Shown piece by piece: positions 38,683 to 51,075 of a DNA stretch of 64,000 nucleotides. A program made the translations under genes and the position numbers. The notes below the pieces were generated by a model that saw only the letters and a list, made by a program, of their open reading frames with translations, was not told the origin of the DNA and did not search any database. Each line of letters opens with the position of its first letter. Within the stretch, counting starts at the first letter, position 1. Origin of the DNA: Triplophysa rosa (lineage: Eukaryota > Chordata > Actinopteri > Cypriniformes > Nemacheilidae). The DNA lies in contig NC_079893.1 in NCBI RefSeq assembly GCF_024868665.1, positions 12,394,661 through 12,458,660 on the forward strand, in the 5' to 3' direction.

Positions 38683-38685
<3 letters not shown>

Positions 38686-38714
<29 letters not shown>

Positions 38715-38715
38715 G
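38686..38715. repeat. Short (CT)n tract
   Basis: 'ctttctctctctctctctct' type tract in an otherwise unique intronic segment. Confidence 0.9.
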
Positions 38716-39954
38716 GCCCAGAGTCGTGTGGGATGTTTGTACATGGTTTCTCCAGTGTTTATAGCCAAAGCAAGCCATTAATGGCACTTGTTAAACAGCT
38801 TATGAAGAAATGTAAATAAAAGCAGGACCTGTATATGTTATGACATAGTGTAATCCGCTAAGTATTTTGCCTTATCTCTGCCAGGACCACGTAGGTCGAG
38901 TTGATAAAATCATTTATGTTTCGTCATGGAACAGTATGTCATAACCTGCTGTGGATGATTTAATTTAGAGAAGATATGCACTCTAGGTCAATGTTTCTCG
39001 TGCCATTTTTCATAAGCTTGTATAACTAAGAGATTTTTTGTGTTAAAAACAATCTACAAGTTCAACATAAAAGTGAGCTCAAGCACTTGCATGCACACAT
39101 GCTCAGCATATAGCTTTTCGAAAGGCTGGATCTATGTTTACTCTCCGCTCTGGATGCAGCTTTTGCAAAGCGATGGTCAGATAAAAATAAAGCCCTCAAA
39201 GTTGAAAACGAGACTAACAGCACACTTGAGATCACTCTGCCCTGATATACACATACCATCAGCTAATACATGACAGTGGGGCATTAAGCATCCATTTCCT
39301 ACTCTGTATAGCTCTGGTAGCATTAAAGAGTAAACAGAGGAAATAATAAGTCTTTACAGACTTTTACTTTGGATAACAGGACAAGAGCAGATGATCAGAG
39401 TGAGCTACACTGGTCCATACTCGTCCAACTATTTCAAGATCCAAATAAACCTGGAAAAAGTGCAGTTGTAAATTCCCTCTGAGGGGTTAGATTTGAGAAT
39501 TAGATTTTATATGTATGCATACAAATGCACATATATGTGTATATACATACATACGCACACACGCACGTATACACATGAATGTATATATATATAGTCTAAT
39601 AATATAACTATTTATAGCATATTTAATTTAATTTAAGTTAATATTAATTTATATTATAATAATTGTATTAAACAAACGATTTGTTGAATGTGTCCTGTTT
39701 GGTCGCCTTTAAAGAAGCCGTCCGACATCTAGCGGTTGAGCTTGGTATCACAGTCTAAATTTAAAATATTGGAGAAGCAAGTTTAGCCAAGTAAAGGTTC
39801 TTTTCGGTTTCTTTTGTTTGTTATCAGAAATAATCTACAGGCACTCTATAAGGTGTACCTGAATTAAAGATATATATATAATTAAAGTATGCTACATATT
39901 TTATCTGTACTTTGGCAAGATAAATGCTTCATGAGCATGCTTTAAGAGCACATA

Positions 39955-40087
39955 TTTATCTGGCTTAAATTAGTATTTTTTAGAAGAAAAAGTAAAAAAT
40001 AATGTCACCAGACACATCCCATAAAAAGTTTCATATGCTTTTTTATACATTCACATGTGACCCAGTCTGTAAAAAAGTGGCTAAAGT
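39955..40087. repeat. Local duplication, copy A
   Basis: Contains 'gtcaccagacacatcccata', 'aaaagtttcatatgcttttt' and 'atgtgacccagtctgtaaaa', which recur in order at 41064-41197 with about 80% or better similarity by eye. The two copies are 1.1 kb apart in direct orientation, with transposon insertions between them. Confidence 0.65.
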
Positions 40088-40138
40088 ATATATGTCTATA
40101 CATAGCATACTTTAATTATACATGATTAAAGATATATA

Positions 40139-40557
40139 TGTCACCCTGGATCACAAAACCAGTCTTAAGTAGCACGGGAACATTTTTAGTAAAAGACAAA
40201 AATACATTGTGTGGGTCAAAATTATTGATTTTTCTTTTATGCCAAAAATCATTAGGATATTAAGTAAAGATATTTTGTAAATTTCCTACCTTAAATATAT
40301 AAAAACTTTATTTTTGTGAGTGGATGGTCTGCCACAGTGCCCCTGATTAACAACTTCAAAGGCAATTTTCTCAATATTTTGATTTTTTGGCGCTCTCAGA
40401 TTCCAGAGTTTTAAACGGTTGTATCTCAGCCAGATATTGTCCTATTCTAACAACTCATATATCTATAGAAAGTTTATTTATTCAGCTTTCAGATTATGTA
40501 AAAATCTCAATTTCGAAAAATTGACCCATAAGACTGGTTTTGTTGTCCAGGGTCACA
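40139..40557. repeat. DNA repeat with 'tgtcaccctggatcacaaaa' ends
   Basis: Inverted ends 'tgtcaccctggatcacaaaa' and 'ttttgttgtccagggtcaca' lie within tatata-rich flanks. The interior ('gccaaaaatcattaggatat', 'attcagctttcagattatgt') is a very common fish repeat. Non-coding. Confidence 0.75.
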
Positions 40558-41063
40558 TATATATAATGTATAATTAAAGTATGCTACATATTTTATTTGT
40601 AATATAGCAATGACGTATGTACAAGTGCACTAAAACTATTTTAATGACATTTGTCAGATTTTTTAATTATTATAAATGCACATTTGAAGAACTAATTTTA
40701 AAGCTACTTATTAATTTAATAAAAAAAATAAAAAAATGTAAGGTTTATAAATGCATTTGAAACAAAACATTTAAGCGAACAGCAAAAAGCTAAAAATATG
40801 CTTTTCCTCATACGCACATACACACTGTACTTTGACACTGAACTTTGTCCAACGCTTTACCCTCAAATGTAAACACAGAACATTAACTGTTTTACATTAA
40901 ACAGCATAATATAAACACATTATAAGCAATCAATTCCCATTAGAAAGGCATTTAAAAATATATATGAGCAGTCGACATGAAATACTACTCGAATGCACTG
41001 TGACATTTTCAACTTCATCTACAGTAAATCTTTTAGAAACAGCATTTTGTTGCTGCTTCAAGA

Positions 41064-41197
41064 GCACATTTTATTTGTCTTAAATTTGTATTTTTTTAAT
41101 TAGGAGAATTTTTCAAATGCTTGTGTCACCAGACACGGCACATAAAAAGTTTCAAATGCTTTTTTATACACTCGTATGTGACCCAGTCTGTAAAAAC
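41064..41197. repeat. Local duplication, copy B
   Basis: 'gtgtcaccagacacggcaca', 'aaaaagtttcaaatgctttt' and 'tatgtgacccagtctgtaaa' match copy A at 39955-40087. Confidence 0.65.
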
Positions 41198-41395
41198 CCG
41201 GCAAAAGTTTAATGAACATTACAGTTTGATTTCAGTCATTAATTTCACTATAAATTTAAATTTTAATGGCTTTACTCAGTCAATATTAAAGATAACAATA
41301 TTATATTTTTACAGAATGTTCTTTACATGATGTAGGATGATTTTATGTACAGAACAGCAAATCACAAAAATTCCTTTTTTACAGACTGGGTCACA
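41177..41395. repeat. Short inverted-repeat element with 'tgtgacccagtctgtaaaaa' ends
   Basis: Inverted ends 'tgtgacccagtctgtaaaaa' and 'ttttttacagactgggtcac' enclose 219 bp of AT-rich non-coding DNA. The same left end occurs alone at 40066-40087. Confidence 0.65.
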
Positions 41396-41521
41396 AATAC
41401 ATTTTAGTTTGAAATCTTGATGTTAGTCATCTACCCACATAGGAAATAACAGTCATTTCAGTGTAACTGTAATCAAAGACATGACTCCGTCCGACGCAAG
41501 TAAATGTTATTTCCTAAAATC

Positions 41522-41850
41522 GGGCAGTCGTGGCGTAATGGTTAGAGACTCGGATTGGGAACCCAAACATTGTTCGAGCCTCAGTACCAGCAGGGACTGT
41601 AGGTGGGGGGAGTGAATGATCAGCGCTCTCATCCACCTTCAATACCACGGCTGAGGTGAGACCCTTGAGCAAGGCACCGATCCCCCCAACTGCTCCCCGG
41701 GCGCCGCAGCGATGGCTGCTCACTGCTCTGAGTGTGTGTTCACGGTGTGTGTTACTCACTGCTGTGTGTGTGCACTTGGATGGGTTAAATGCAGAGCACA
41801 AATTCTGAGTATGGAACACCATTCTTGGCCTCACATCACATCACTTTCAA
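41522..41850 (+). repeat. tRNA-derived SINE, HE1-like
   Basis: The 5' part reads like a tRNA gene: A-box-like 'tggcgtaatggttagagac' and B-box-like 'gttcgagcctc'. It is followed by a conserved body ('ccttgagcaaggcaccgat', 'ctgctccccgggcgccgcag', 'cacttggatgggttaaatgc'). The order matches HE1-type fish SINEs. It needs a partner LINE to move. The tail is 'atcacatcactttcaa'. Confidence 0.82.
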
Positions 41851-42948
41851 TAAATGACCTCGTATTCACTAACTGCACTGCAGTCCCGGTGTATATCTGT
41901 AAAATGAGATGTGTGGATGAGAGCCAGAGCGCGGCAGGCTACACTCATGATGCCGTGTGGTGGGAGAGAGGTGACGGAGTGCTTGTGTAGTTTTGGCGAG
42001 CAGGACGGCAGGGTGCTTTCATAACAGCCTGAGCATCATTAACCAGTAGGGATGATGTATGACTTATAATACCTGCACCAAATGTGATGATATTAATGAA
42101 GCATTTGAGATACCAAATGAGAACCTGAGGTGTGTGTGTAAAAAAAGAGAGCAACATCGTTATATGACTCTTTTTGCATGTATTGGAGCATGTAATAGAA
42201 TTTAAGATCCCCAAAATATGCTTTTTTTAATTTATGATATAAATTATATTAATATAAATATTTACTGTAAAAATTCAAGAGTAAAGTAACACTGTAATGT
42301 TTTTTGTGTCCACAGCAGCAGCTACTACAGGCGATGTATATAAGATTGTGTACAGTACTGTAAAATGTACTTTAAAGTGCTATTATCCTGTATCTAAAAA
42401 TATTCAATGTGCAGTCATTCACACAAGTAACACAAAGCAAAGTTAAAGTCATGCGTTAATTTAGTTCTGTGCCATTTTTACAAAGTATCTGCTGAGATAA
42501 CAAGCCTTTCCAGGCATGTTACAGTACCCAGCGTTCCTCTGCTCCTGATAGCCCGGGCCCAACATGACAAAGCACAGGATAAAATAGTAATGCTAATATT
42601 GATAGTTTGTCCATTACAGGTCAGCTAACTGTCCTCCGGAACAGTTACAAAGCTGTTAGTTTCGATTTCACAAGGCCGATCAATACGTGGGCATACTGTT
42701 TCAATTTTGCCTGCATTGATTTTCTCAATAACACCACAACCCTGCCGCATTCATCTCTTTGAAAGAAGGGAAGATTTGATTTACTGAAGAAAAATTGGAG
42801 TGCGCATCACAAAGGTTTCTGCCGGCGTGGGCTCGTGACACAGAAAAGATGGATGTCCCCAGACAGGGGTACCTCCAGCCCCGAGGAGCTCCATTAGAGA
42901 TCACTGGAGCTGCTGCTGAAAATGACTCGCATTAGAGGAGGGGAGAAT

Positions 42949-42974
42949 AAGAGAGAGAGAGAGAGAGAGAGAGA
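42949..42974. repeat. Short (GA)n tract
   Basis: 'aagagagagagagagagaga' tract within a purine-rich segment to about 43060. Confidence 0.88.
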
Positions 42975-45900
42975 AAAGAAGAGAGGGGTTGTGATGGTGG
43001 TAAAAATTGAAAAAGGAGATAAAAGAAAGGAGTATGAAAGAAAGAACAAAGATATGCACGGACCTAAAACAAACAGCCAGGTTCTTGCATCACTGGTGAA
43101 ACAGAATTATTTCTGCAATAACTGGTTCTTTCCAATAACATGGTACGAAATTGGGTTTGAACGTAAGAAATTCCAAGAATAACTTGGGACATGTTGCGTT
43201 TTAACACAGGATTGCGTTTTTGTTATTTTCTATCAATTAACATGAAAGAATCACAATTAAATAAAAATAATCAAATAAGTAGTACTATAATAACTATGTA
43301 TGATCAATTTTATATATAAATATAAACTTATATTTCCCATAAAATGAAGAAAATATTTATTTGCATTTTCTTTTAACAATAACAGTAACATGGATGAATG
43401 GTTGAGTTAAATTAACTTAGTCAACACTACAATTCGTGTACAAATTAAATAACAAAATAACTTGTCTTCCAACCAAACTGTAGAAATGGGTGTAGGGAGT
43501 GAATTTTATGGGATGTTAGATTTTTTCTTTATTAATAAAGAAATAGATATTTAACGTATTTAATTCTATCTTGTTTAATGCTACAGTAGAATATGTTATG
43601 TCTTTGTATGTAACAGTTTCACATACCTATTGTTCTCATGACAAAATCATAGGATTTAATTTCTAAAAAACAAATGGGACACCAATCGGGGGAAATACAA
43701 GCCATTCATCCATAGTTTACACATTGTCGCAAATTGTGTTAAACACTGCAATGTTCAGGTTTTAAACCGTGTCTATTCATTCTTCATTTGCCTTTATCTT
43801 CCACATCTTCTCTCATCTTCACCCTGACAGTGTTTGAGGGCGTGGAACTGCTCTGAGCGCAGCAGCAGAGTGAATTTCCATGCTACATTAGTCCTACCAT
43901 CAGAATGCAATGAAGGAGAATATGAGAGGAAGCCTCATCTGTCCTCGGAGACTCCCGCTCCTCCTCTTCCTCAATCATCTTTCTTTCCAGCCAGCCACTT
44001 TACTGGTGTGTCATCTACATGAGAGATCATCTATCTTTTGACCCAAATAAACATGACCGCAACCGACAAAGCCAGCTGAAGGAACGAAAAAAATGAACGC
44101 TGTCAGTCGCCTCATTTGTGGGCACCGTGTTCATTTTGTATGGATTTGGCAGACGGCAACGCCACATGTTCACTTGCGCCATTAGATGAAAGGGTGGTAA
44201 TGGATGGACAGGTGGATCTGGCTGTCTGTCGGTCTGAGATCCAATCAAAAAGAAAAAGAGAAAAATACAAAGAAAAAAGGGCCACGGAGTGTGCCGAGTG
44301 GGACATCCCAGATCGGCAAGCATGTGTGTGTGTACGTATATGTCTTTTCCTTTGTTTGCCAGAGTGCAAACCCCTACGGACCCCTCTGATAATGCGTCCA
44401 CAAGCAAGAGTGTCGGAGCACGTGTGGAATGAAAGAAAGGAGAGAAAAAAAATCAACTAGCACCTCGGCTCTCCAGAGGACGGGGCTGCTGTAAGCTGGA
44501 TATTAAGACACAAATTGCATTCAGGCGGGTCAGTAGGTGTCAGATGATATTAGATGCCTGCCATGAGGAAACAACAACTCCCATCAGCCAGGGAGGAAAA
44601 TAATATTTTCATTTTCAGCCTTTTATTGAATGGAAACTTTAGGGAATACGTCTTTATGGGGGAGCGGGTGGGCTTGCAAATTTAACACTCCCAACAAAAG
44701 GGTGTAATCATGGCAGCCGAATGCCCTTAGAGGGATCTGATTTCATTTTCATGAAGGTGAAAAAAGAGATTTTGCTATTTGTGTGTGTCTGTGTGTGTTA
44801 TCTCTTAACACTTCGATGTTGTTTTCTTTTGTAAGTGTCGCTTTGTCATTTCTAATGGTTTTACAGCAAAACCAATACAGACAAGTGCACCAGTCACAGC
44901 TAATGTACGTTTAACTGATAAAACATGTACCTTACTTTTACCAGCCATTGAAAACCGCATTTCCACTTTTAAATTTACCAAGATTACTCAGTATGAAATG
45001 TACCATTTCACCATTTTCACGATTTTACTACAATTATAAATACAGAATATATACATATATACAAATATATGTAACACTTAAAAACAGAATTCTTGTATTT
45101 TTTAAATAAAATAAATGTTAGGCTGTCTTCACTGAGATGTATTAAAATAAATATTCTTTAATAATTCAAATAAAATATCAGACTTTTGTTCCGAATTATC
45201 TTTCCATTTCTATATACGATTATTTGATCATTAGGTTATAGTGTATATATTTTCTGTCACAAATAATATGTCAGCCCCCATCATTTATAGTTTGGGGTAG
45301 TAAGATCATTTTAGGTTCATCTTTTTAGTAGCTAGTAACACCAGGAAAAAAACATCTTTTGTGTACATGTGTGTGTGATTTTCAGATGGTGGTGTCAATT
45401 CAATGAATGAAGCTGAAAATTAATCTTGTCTAAATTCATTCTTAATAGTAGTCGAATGCTACAGTAGTTCTGCAAATATTTATTATAAATATTTGATGTG
45501 ACGTTATGCACTATTTTCGCTCCTGATGGTGTCTACATACTGGGTTACAACAAGAAAAACAAACATTTTGTGAGCAAATGAAAGCAGCTGGAGGATGCAC
45601 CAAAAACCCATCTGAAGACATTTAACAGCATAATTAATGTACACAAACTTTTTTTGCCGCCTGTTTTCTTCCATGTCTGAACAACCAGTGCTTTAGAAAC
45701 CCATCTCATATAACTAAGTCGACACGTGCAGCTGCGAGTTTCATGTTGTCCTGGGTGTGTGTGTTTGTGTGTACAGTATTTTCCTCCTTGTACTTCCAGA
45801 TGTTGTTCTCTCTCTGTTGTTACCGATCTCTAGCTCTCCTACATTTCTGCCCGTGACCTTCTGGGTAATTGAGCAGAAGTATTGATGTAACGGCAGGGTC

Positions 45901-47840
45901 TGATTGTGATTTATTAAACGTGCTCTGAGGCTGTGCCAGCGTCACCATGCGCCCATCGCATGCTATTACAGATGTCATCAATAGCCCTGCTGCATAAAGG
46001 CCAGTAATGGGGAGCGAGCCAAGAGAGCTCGGCTATTATACGACTGCCGAACACTGAGAGAAAAGAACAGAGAGCAGACAGGTCTCCAAACCTCCAGAGA
46101 ACACGTTTCTTTACAACATGTAGAGCTTGAACAACAGAGCCAATGAGCTTCTTGGGCAGCAAACTCTATTAGAGGAAACCACTGCATGACGGCATCATTA
46201 AGGAATATTTCTGCCTGTTTACAGAAATAAATACCTCTCCTTATGTTTCCTTCAGTAATGGCTAGGTAACGTTTACTGGCTTTTATCCTATTCCAACAGC
46301 AATGCATCACGTATGGAAACCGAAGCAATAAGACATAACCCAGGCTCACAACCGTGACTGCAGGACTCCATTAGAGTCCATAATGGGCGGAAATGTAGGT
46401 TTTGCCTATCGTGAGAGACGTAAACTAATAAGGGCTTGAATGATTATAGATGGTTTGGTATAAAATACAGTAGGGTGCAGTGCAGGTGTACCATGAGCTG
46501 ACCTCTCGTATATTCACCGACCGTCTGCTGTATATCGCACATAACAATGAAAGCTGCAATCTGATTGGTTGGAGATTTACATTTGTTTGCATAAAGCGGC
46601 CTTTCCATGTGATGCCAATTTTCAAACTTTAGTTAGTGTGTAATGTTGCTGTTAGAGCATAAACAATATCTGCAAAATGATAAAGCTCAAAGTTCAATGC
46701 CAAGCGAGATATTGTCTTTAACAGAATTCGCTTTTCAAGGACTACAGAGAACGGCTGGAATCGTACTACAGCCCTTTACTTCCCGGGTAAATGCTGTCAC
46801 TATTCCGAGTTTTTGAAAAACCTCCGCCCAAAGGAATACGCCAAAAAAAGGGGCGAGGCCTTCCTTAGAAAAGAGGAAGAGCCACTGGAGTCGTGTTTGG
46901 TTATCAGAGATTGTAAACATTTGACTGAGCTGCGCAATTAATTACTTTCACTTTCATCACAGTCCAACAGCTGGTAATAAGAATTCCGCTACCCACATTC
47001 TAAGATAACCAACGGTCAAATAACAGCTTCCATGACTTTAACATCGGCTGTGAAAGCTGTACCGTGTAACACACTGATACTGTGTGTGTGTGCGCATACC
47101 TCTAAAACACTTCTATGAAACGTCCTTTGAAGTCCTGCTTGCAAATGTCTCCTAGTCAATCTGCTTGTTTTATTATCCAACTTAGGTCCAATATAAAAAG
47201 GCAAAACTATTAGTGTTAATTAATATAACTGGTCTGACCCAATCAGTCCGGTGTCATTTCCCTTGCCATACTAGGTAAAAAATTGTGATCTCTAACAAAG
47301 ATTGACGTTTGCACATGCACTAGCAGACCTCAATTACACTTCGATCGATCCGCATGTTTTTAACTGATGATGTGAAGTTGACGTCATTGTTACTGTTTAT
47401 TGCTAAAAGCCAAAGCTTATAAATACATCTGCACTGAGAGGGGGACCGACCAATCACAACAGCCTGAGAAGCGGAAGCTCGCTGATATGGTGTGGGTGGG
47501 ACATCTTCAGACACACACTCTAAGCGGGGAACCAATCACGACGGACCGGGTCAGCTCTACCAATCAGAGCGTTTCGGAAGGAGGGACTTTATATAAACCA
47601 GAAAAAATCGAGTCGTTTTGTTAGAAGAGGGACAGCGGTGAACAATAGACTTGAAATATGTGAAATATACAGCGTTTTTTGAAACTAGAAACATGAACAT
47701 CCACTGTTAAACACCCCAAAAACATAATCAAAGCTTCAAAAACAGCAAAAGAATGGCTTCTTTAAGCATAACAGTCTAAGTAAGACCTAGAATATACATT
47801 GTTTGACCCAGCACCCTAAATTGTCTAACTAAAGTTGTAC

Positions 47841-48007
47841 CTGATGGCGGCGCTGCCCCAGGCGCCATGCTTGTCTGTCAGGATGTTGACGATCTTCTGG
47901 ATGAGCTGGGTGGACGTGACGTGATCTCGGTACTTGGCAGCCCTGATGAGGTGATCGCACATCTTCTCCTCATCGCGTTTCTCAGCGGCGTACTGAGCAC
48001 AATGAGA
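47841..48007 (-). CDS. lrba: lrba coding exon (first in this window), 167 bp
   Basis: Translates as 'SHCAQYAAEKRDEEKMCDHL' followed by 'IRAAKYRDHVTSTQLIQKI' and 'LTDKHGAWGSAA', a signature of the LRBA/neurobeachin family just ahead of the PH-BEACH module. LRBA is a cytosolic BEACH-domain protein involved in vesicle traffic and protection of CTLA4 from lysosomal loss. On the minus strand the acceptor 'tttctgtgcag' precedes TCTCAT and the donor is CAG/GTACAA. The exon starts at a codon boundary and leaves two bases (AG), completed as Ser by the next exon. The following intron spans about 22.1 kb (47840-25742). Confidence 0.95.
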
Positions 48008-48545
48008 CTGCACAGAAAATAAAGCGAAGCTTTTAATCATAACAGATGACTTCCTCTTGTTTGATTTTTTATCCTCATCAGAAGAAACTAATATGCGTTT
48101 TTGGGTTGTTTATACACTATTGATGAACTCTCAGCTACTGTAATTAATATCTTATATCATATAGCACACCATAATGTCTGGTATTATATTTCCTTTGAAG
48201 TCACGCTAATTATAACAGAACCTTAAACTAGAAGTCAGCAATTACACTGACAAATATTAAAAACATAACAGTAACACTGCTTGGTTTATTTCAGGTTAGA
48301 AATGACCTAAAGTAATGACTAGTAGTTCAGCGAGTGAGGCGTTAATTCAATAACAGTTTTCAATGATGACGATGAAGTGAGTTGTTTTAGGCTAATGTGC
48401 TTGAGATTGGAGATGCTCTGTGCTGTATACTGTTCAAAAGTTTCTTTATTTACATATTTGAACACATCAAAACTATGAAATTATCAAGCTATTAAAATCA
48501 GCACTAACCATTAGCATCTTCAAAGTAGCCACCCTTTGTCTATAA

Positions 48546-48931
48546 TTAAAGGTCCAGTTAAGTATGTCATTTTTTGGAGGATCTACTGACAGAAATGCAA
48601 TTTAATATACATAACTATGTCTTCAGAGTTGTATACTTACATAAAGACCTTACATAATGAAGCGATTTGTTTTTATGACCTTAGAATGAGTTATTACTAT
48701 CTACATACACCGCGGGTCCCCTTATGTGGAATTTGCCATGTTGTTTCTACAGTAGCCCTCAACGGACAAACTGCTCCACAGAGCTCCTTCGGCAAAAAAG
48801 CGAAAACATGACAACATGCTTGTCCCGTGTCAGTTGCCATAGCGTTCCGAAAGGGAGGGGTGGAGTGAGCTGTTAGTTGCAATTCGCAGCCTCACATCTA
48901 GATGCCGTTAAATCTCACATTGCTCCTTTAA
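48546..48931 (+). repeat. Dispersed repeat with 'ttaaaggtccagtt...tgctcctttaa' ends
   Basis: The internal sequence ('cttagaatgagttattacta', 'caacggacaaactgctccac', 'agctccttcggcaaaaaagc') recurs at 205-420. The ends are short inverted repeats. Confidence 0.6.
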
Positions 48932-49373
48932 CAGTTTATCAACAAACTTTTTGAGGTCTCACCCTTGGATCTTTTTTTAAACAGTACTGAAAGAGTTCAC
49001 ATATAATTTGGGCTCTTATTGTCTTTTTCCGTCATAATTTTTCCTATTGTTGCGTTAAAGAGGATTTAGCATATTTCCAACCTTAACACTTGTAATGTTT
49101 TAACACTATGTTTTGATCTTACTAAATACTTTTTATGCTACTAAATCCAAGCGTTGCTTCAGGATTTGTGGTGGGAAATATCCCAACTCCGAGGTGTCTT
49201 GAACGCAGCAAAAGTAAATCATTTTAAAGAAACATTTTAATAAATTAATTAATTTAAAATATTATTTATATTTATTTTCTGCAAAAAGGCGGTTTCATCG
49301 GATGCACGTGCTGGCCTGAAGTTAACTTCAAGTTAATAACAATTCATTTTATATTTTTTATATTCCTATTTTA

Positions 49374-50943
49374 CACTGGGTTCCAAATTATTATGCAAAT
49401 GATATCTTTCTCTGGTTTTCCTAATTTGTCGATGCAAATGACAGTCAGTATAATTTTCAAGTAATCAACAGTTAGGGTACATTTGGAATTTTATTGAACA
49501 AACCTCCCACTGACAACAGTATTTATTTAAAAAATGAAAAACTCAAAATGCACTGTTCCAAATTATTATGCACAACAGAGTTTGAAAACATTTCATAGGT
49601 TGTAAAAAACTGAAAATGGTCATTTGTTGAATTTGCAGCATTAGGAGGTCATATTTACTGAAATCAAAAGCTATTTCAATCAAAAACATCCTAACAGGGC
49701 AAGTTACATGTTAACATAGGACCCCTTCTTTGATATCACCTTCACAATTCTTGCATCCATTGAACTTGTGAGTTTTTGGATAGTTTCTGATTGAATTTCT
49801 TTGCAGGATGTCAGAATAGCCTCCCAGAGCTGCTGTTTTGATGCTAACTGCCTCCCACCATCATAGATCTTTCGCTTGAGGATGCTCCAAAGGTTCTCAA
49901 TAGGGTTGAGGTCAGGGGAGGATGGTGGCCACACCATGAGTTTCTCTCCTTTTATGCCCATAGCAGCCAATGACACAGAGGTATTCTTTGCAGCATGAGA
50001 TGGTGCATTGTCATGCATGAAGATGATTTTGCTACGGAAGGCATGGTTCTTCTTTTTGTACCATGGAAGAAAGTGCTCAGTCAGAAACTCTACATACCTT
50101 GCAGAGTTCATTTTCACACCTTCAGGGACCCTAAAGGGGCCCACCAGCTGTCTCCCCATGATTCCAGCCCAAAACACGACTCCGCCACCTCCTTGCTGAC
50201 GTCGCAGCGTTGTTGGGACATGGTGGCCATCCACCAACCATCCACTACTCCATCCATCTGGACCATCCAGGGTTGCACGGCACTCATCAGTAAACAAGAC
50301 TGTTTGAAAATTAGTCTTCATGTATGTGTGGGCCCACTGCAACCGTTTCTGCTTGTGAGCATTGGTTAGGGGTGGCCGAATAGTAGGTTTATGCACAACT
50401 GCAAGCATCTGGACGATCCTACACCTTGAGGTTTTCGGGACTCCCGAGGCACCAGCAGCTTCAAATACCTGTTTGCTGCTTTGCAATGGCATTTTTGCAG
50501 CTGCTCTCTTAATCCGATGAATTTGTCTGGAAGAAACCTTCCTCATTCTGCCTTTATCTGCACGAACCCTTCTGTGCTCTGAATCAGCCACAAATGTCTT
50601 CACAGTACGATGATCTCGCTTAAGTTTTCGTGAAATATCTAATGTTTTCATACCTTGTCCAAGACATTGCACTATTTGACGCTTTTCGGCAGCAGACAGA
50701 TCCTTTTTCTTTCCCATATTGCTTGAAACCTGTGGCCTGCTTAATAATGTGGAACGTCCTTCTTAAGTAGTTTTCCTTTAATTGGGCTCACCTGGCAAAC
50801 TACTTATCACAGGTGTCTGAGATTGATTTCAGTGATCCAAAGAGCACTGAGACACAATACCATCCATAAGTTTAATTGAACAATATAAAATTAAATGTTT
50901 ACGACACTTAAATCCAATTTGCATAATAATTTGGAACGCAGTG
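49374..50943 (-). mobile_element. Complete DD37E Tc1/mariner transposon
   Basis: A 1570-bp element is flanked by TA on both sides (49372-49373 and 50944-50945). Its ends are inverted repeats of about 27 bases with one mismatch: cactg(g/c)gttccaaattattatgcaaa. A second, internal copy of the core 'gttccaaattattatgca' lies at 49551-49573, and a decayed one at 50738-50757, inverted. This gives the IR/DR layout with two transposase sites per end, as in Sleeping Beauty-type elements. It carries one full-length transposase gene on the minus strand. Confidence 0.93.
49704..50717 (-). CDS. Tc1/mariner transposase, DD37E type, apparently intact
   Basis: A 337-residue protein with no internal stop starts at an ATG near the right end of the element. 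It cuts and pastes its element at TA dinucleotides. Residues 1-45 form a helix-turn-helix ('SAAEKRQIVQCLGQGMK'). A second DNA-binding part follows, with the basic 'KGRMRKVSSRQIHRIKR' (about 55-71). The catalytic triad is Asp144 ('LFTDECR'), Asp236 ('FMHDNAPSHAAKN') and Glu274 ('SPDLNPIENLW'), with 91 and 37 residues between them. Tc1 proper has 34 between the last two, so this belongs to a DD37E group (TRT-like groups of fish are candidates). A glycine-rich 'QQGGGGVVFW' box lies between the first two Asp residues. Length is normal for the family. Intactness suggests recent arrival, but activity is not shown. Confidence 0.95.
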   Translation of the reverse strand: MGKKKDLSAAEKRQIVQCLGQGMKTLDISRKLKRDHRTVKTFVADSEHRRVRADKGRMRKVSSRQIHRIKRAAAKMPLQSSKQVFEAAGASGVPKTSRCRIVQMLAVVHKPTIRPPLTNAHKQKRLQWAHTYMKTNFQTVLFTDECRATLDGPDGWSSGWLVDGHHVPTTLRRQQGGGGVVFWAGIMGRQLVGPFRVPEGVKMNSARYVEFLTEHFLPWYKKKNHAFRSKIIFMHDNAPSHAAKNTSVSLAAMGIKGEKLMVWPPSSPDLNPIENLWSILKRKIYDGGRQLASKQQLWEAILTSCKEIQSETIQKLTSSMDARIVKVISKKGSYVNM

Positions 50944-50994
50944 TATTGTGTATTGATTGTATTAAATACATTTAAAACAACTCAGAAGTTATTG

Positions 50995-51075
50995 ATTCTT
51001 TGCGGAGGTCTTCTGGAAGTTAAGTTTGGGCCACATAACGTTTGTTTGTTGATGCCGCTGAAACCGTCTATAGCT
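50995..51075. repeat. Dispersed 'gtttgggccac' repeat, second copy
   Basis: 'ttctttgcggaggtcttctg', 'gaagttaagtttgggccaca' and 'gctgaaaccgtctatagc' match the copy at 920-1085. It lies just beside the DD37E transposon. Confidence 0.45.

Larger units (their letters stand above)
25742..47840. other. Large lrba intron, no host gene seen
   Basis: A 22.1-kb intron with the hAT, Tc1-like, SINE and palindromic repeats listed. Between them are GC-richer unique blocks (about 28570-29400, 30540-31560, 33000-33500, 36830-37510, 42600-42930, 43800-44760, 45840-46400) that are non-coding and could be regulatory. No exon of another gene is recognised. Confidence 0.65.

Noticed and set aside
41522..41600. 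Functional tRNA gene
   Set aside because: The A- and B-box-like motifs belong to the head of a SINE; the rest does not fold as a complete tRNA cloverleaf and is followed by the SINE body.
49995..50369. Plus-strand frames inside the transposon
   Set aside because: Antisense shadows of the intact minus-strand transposase.
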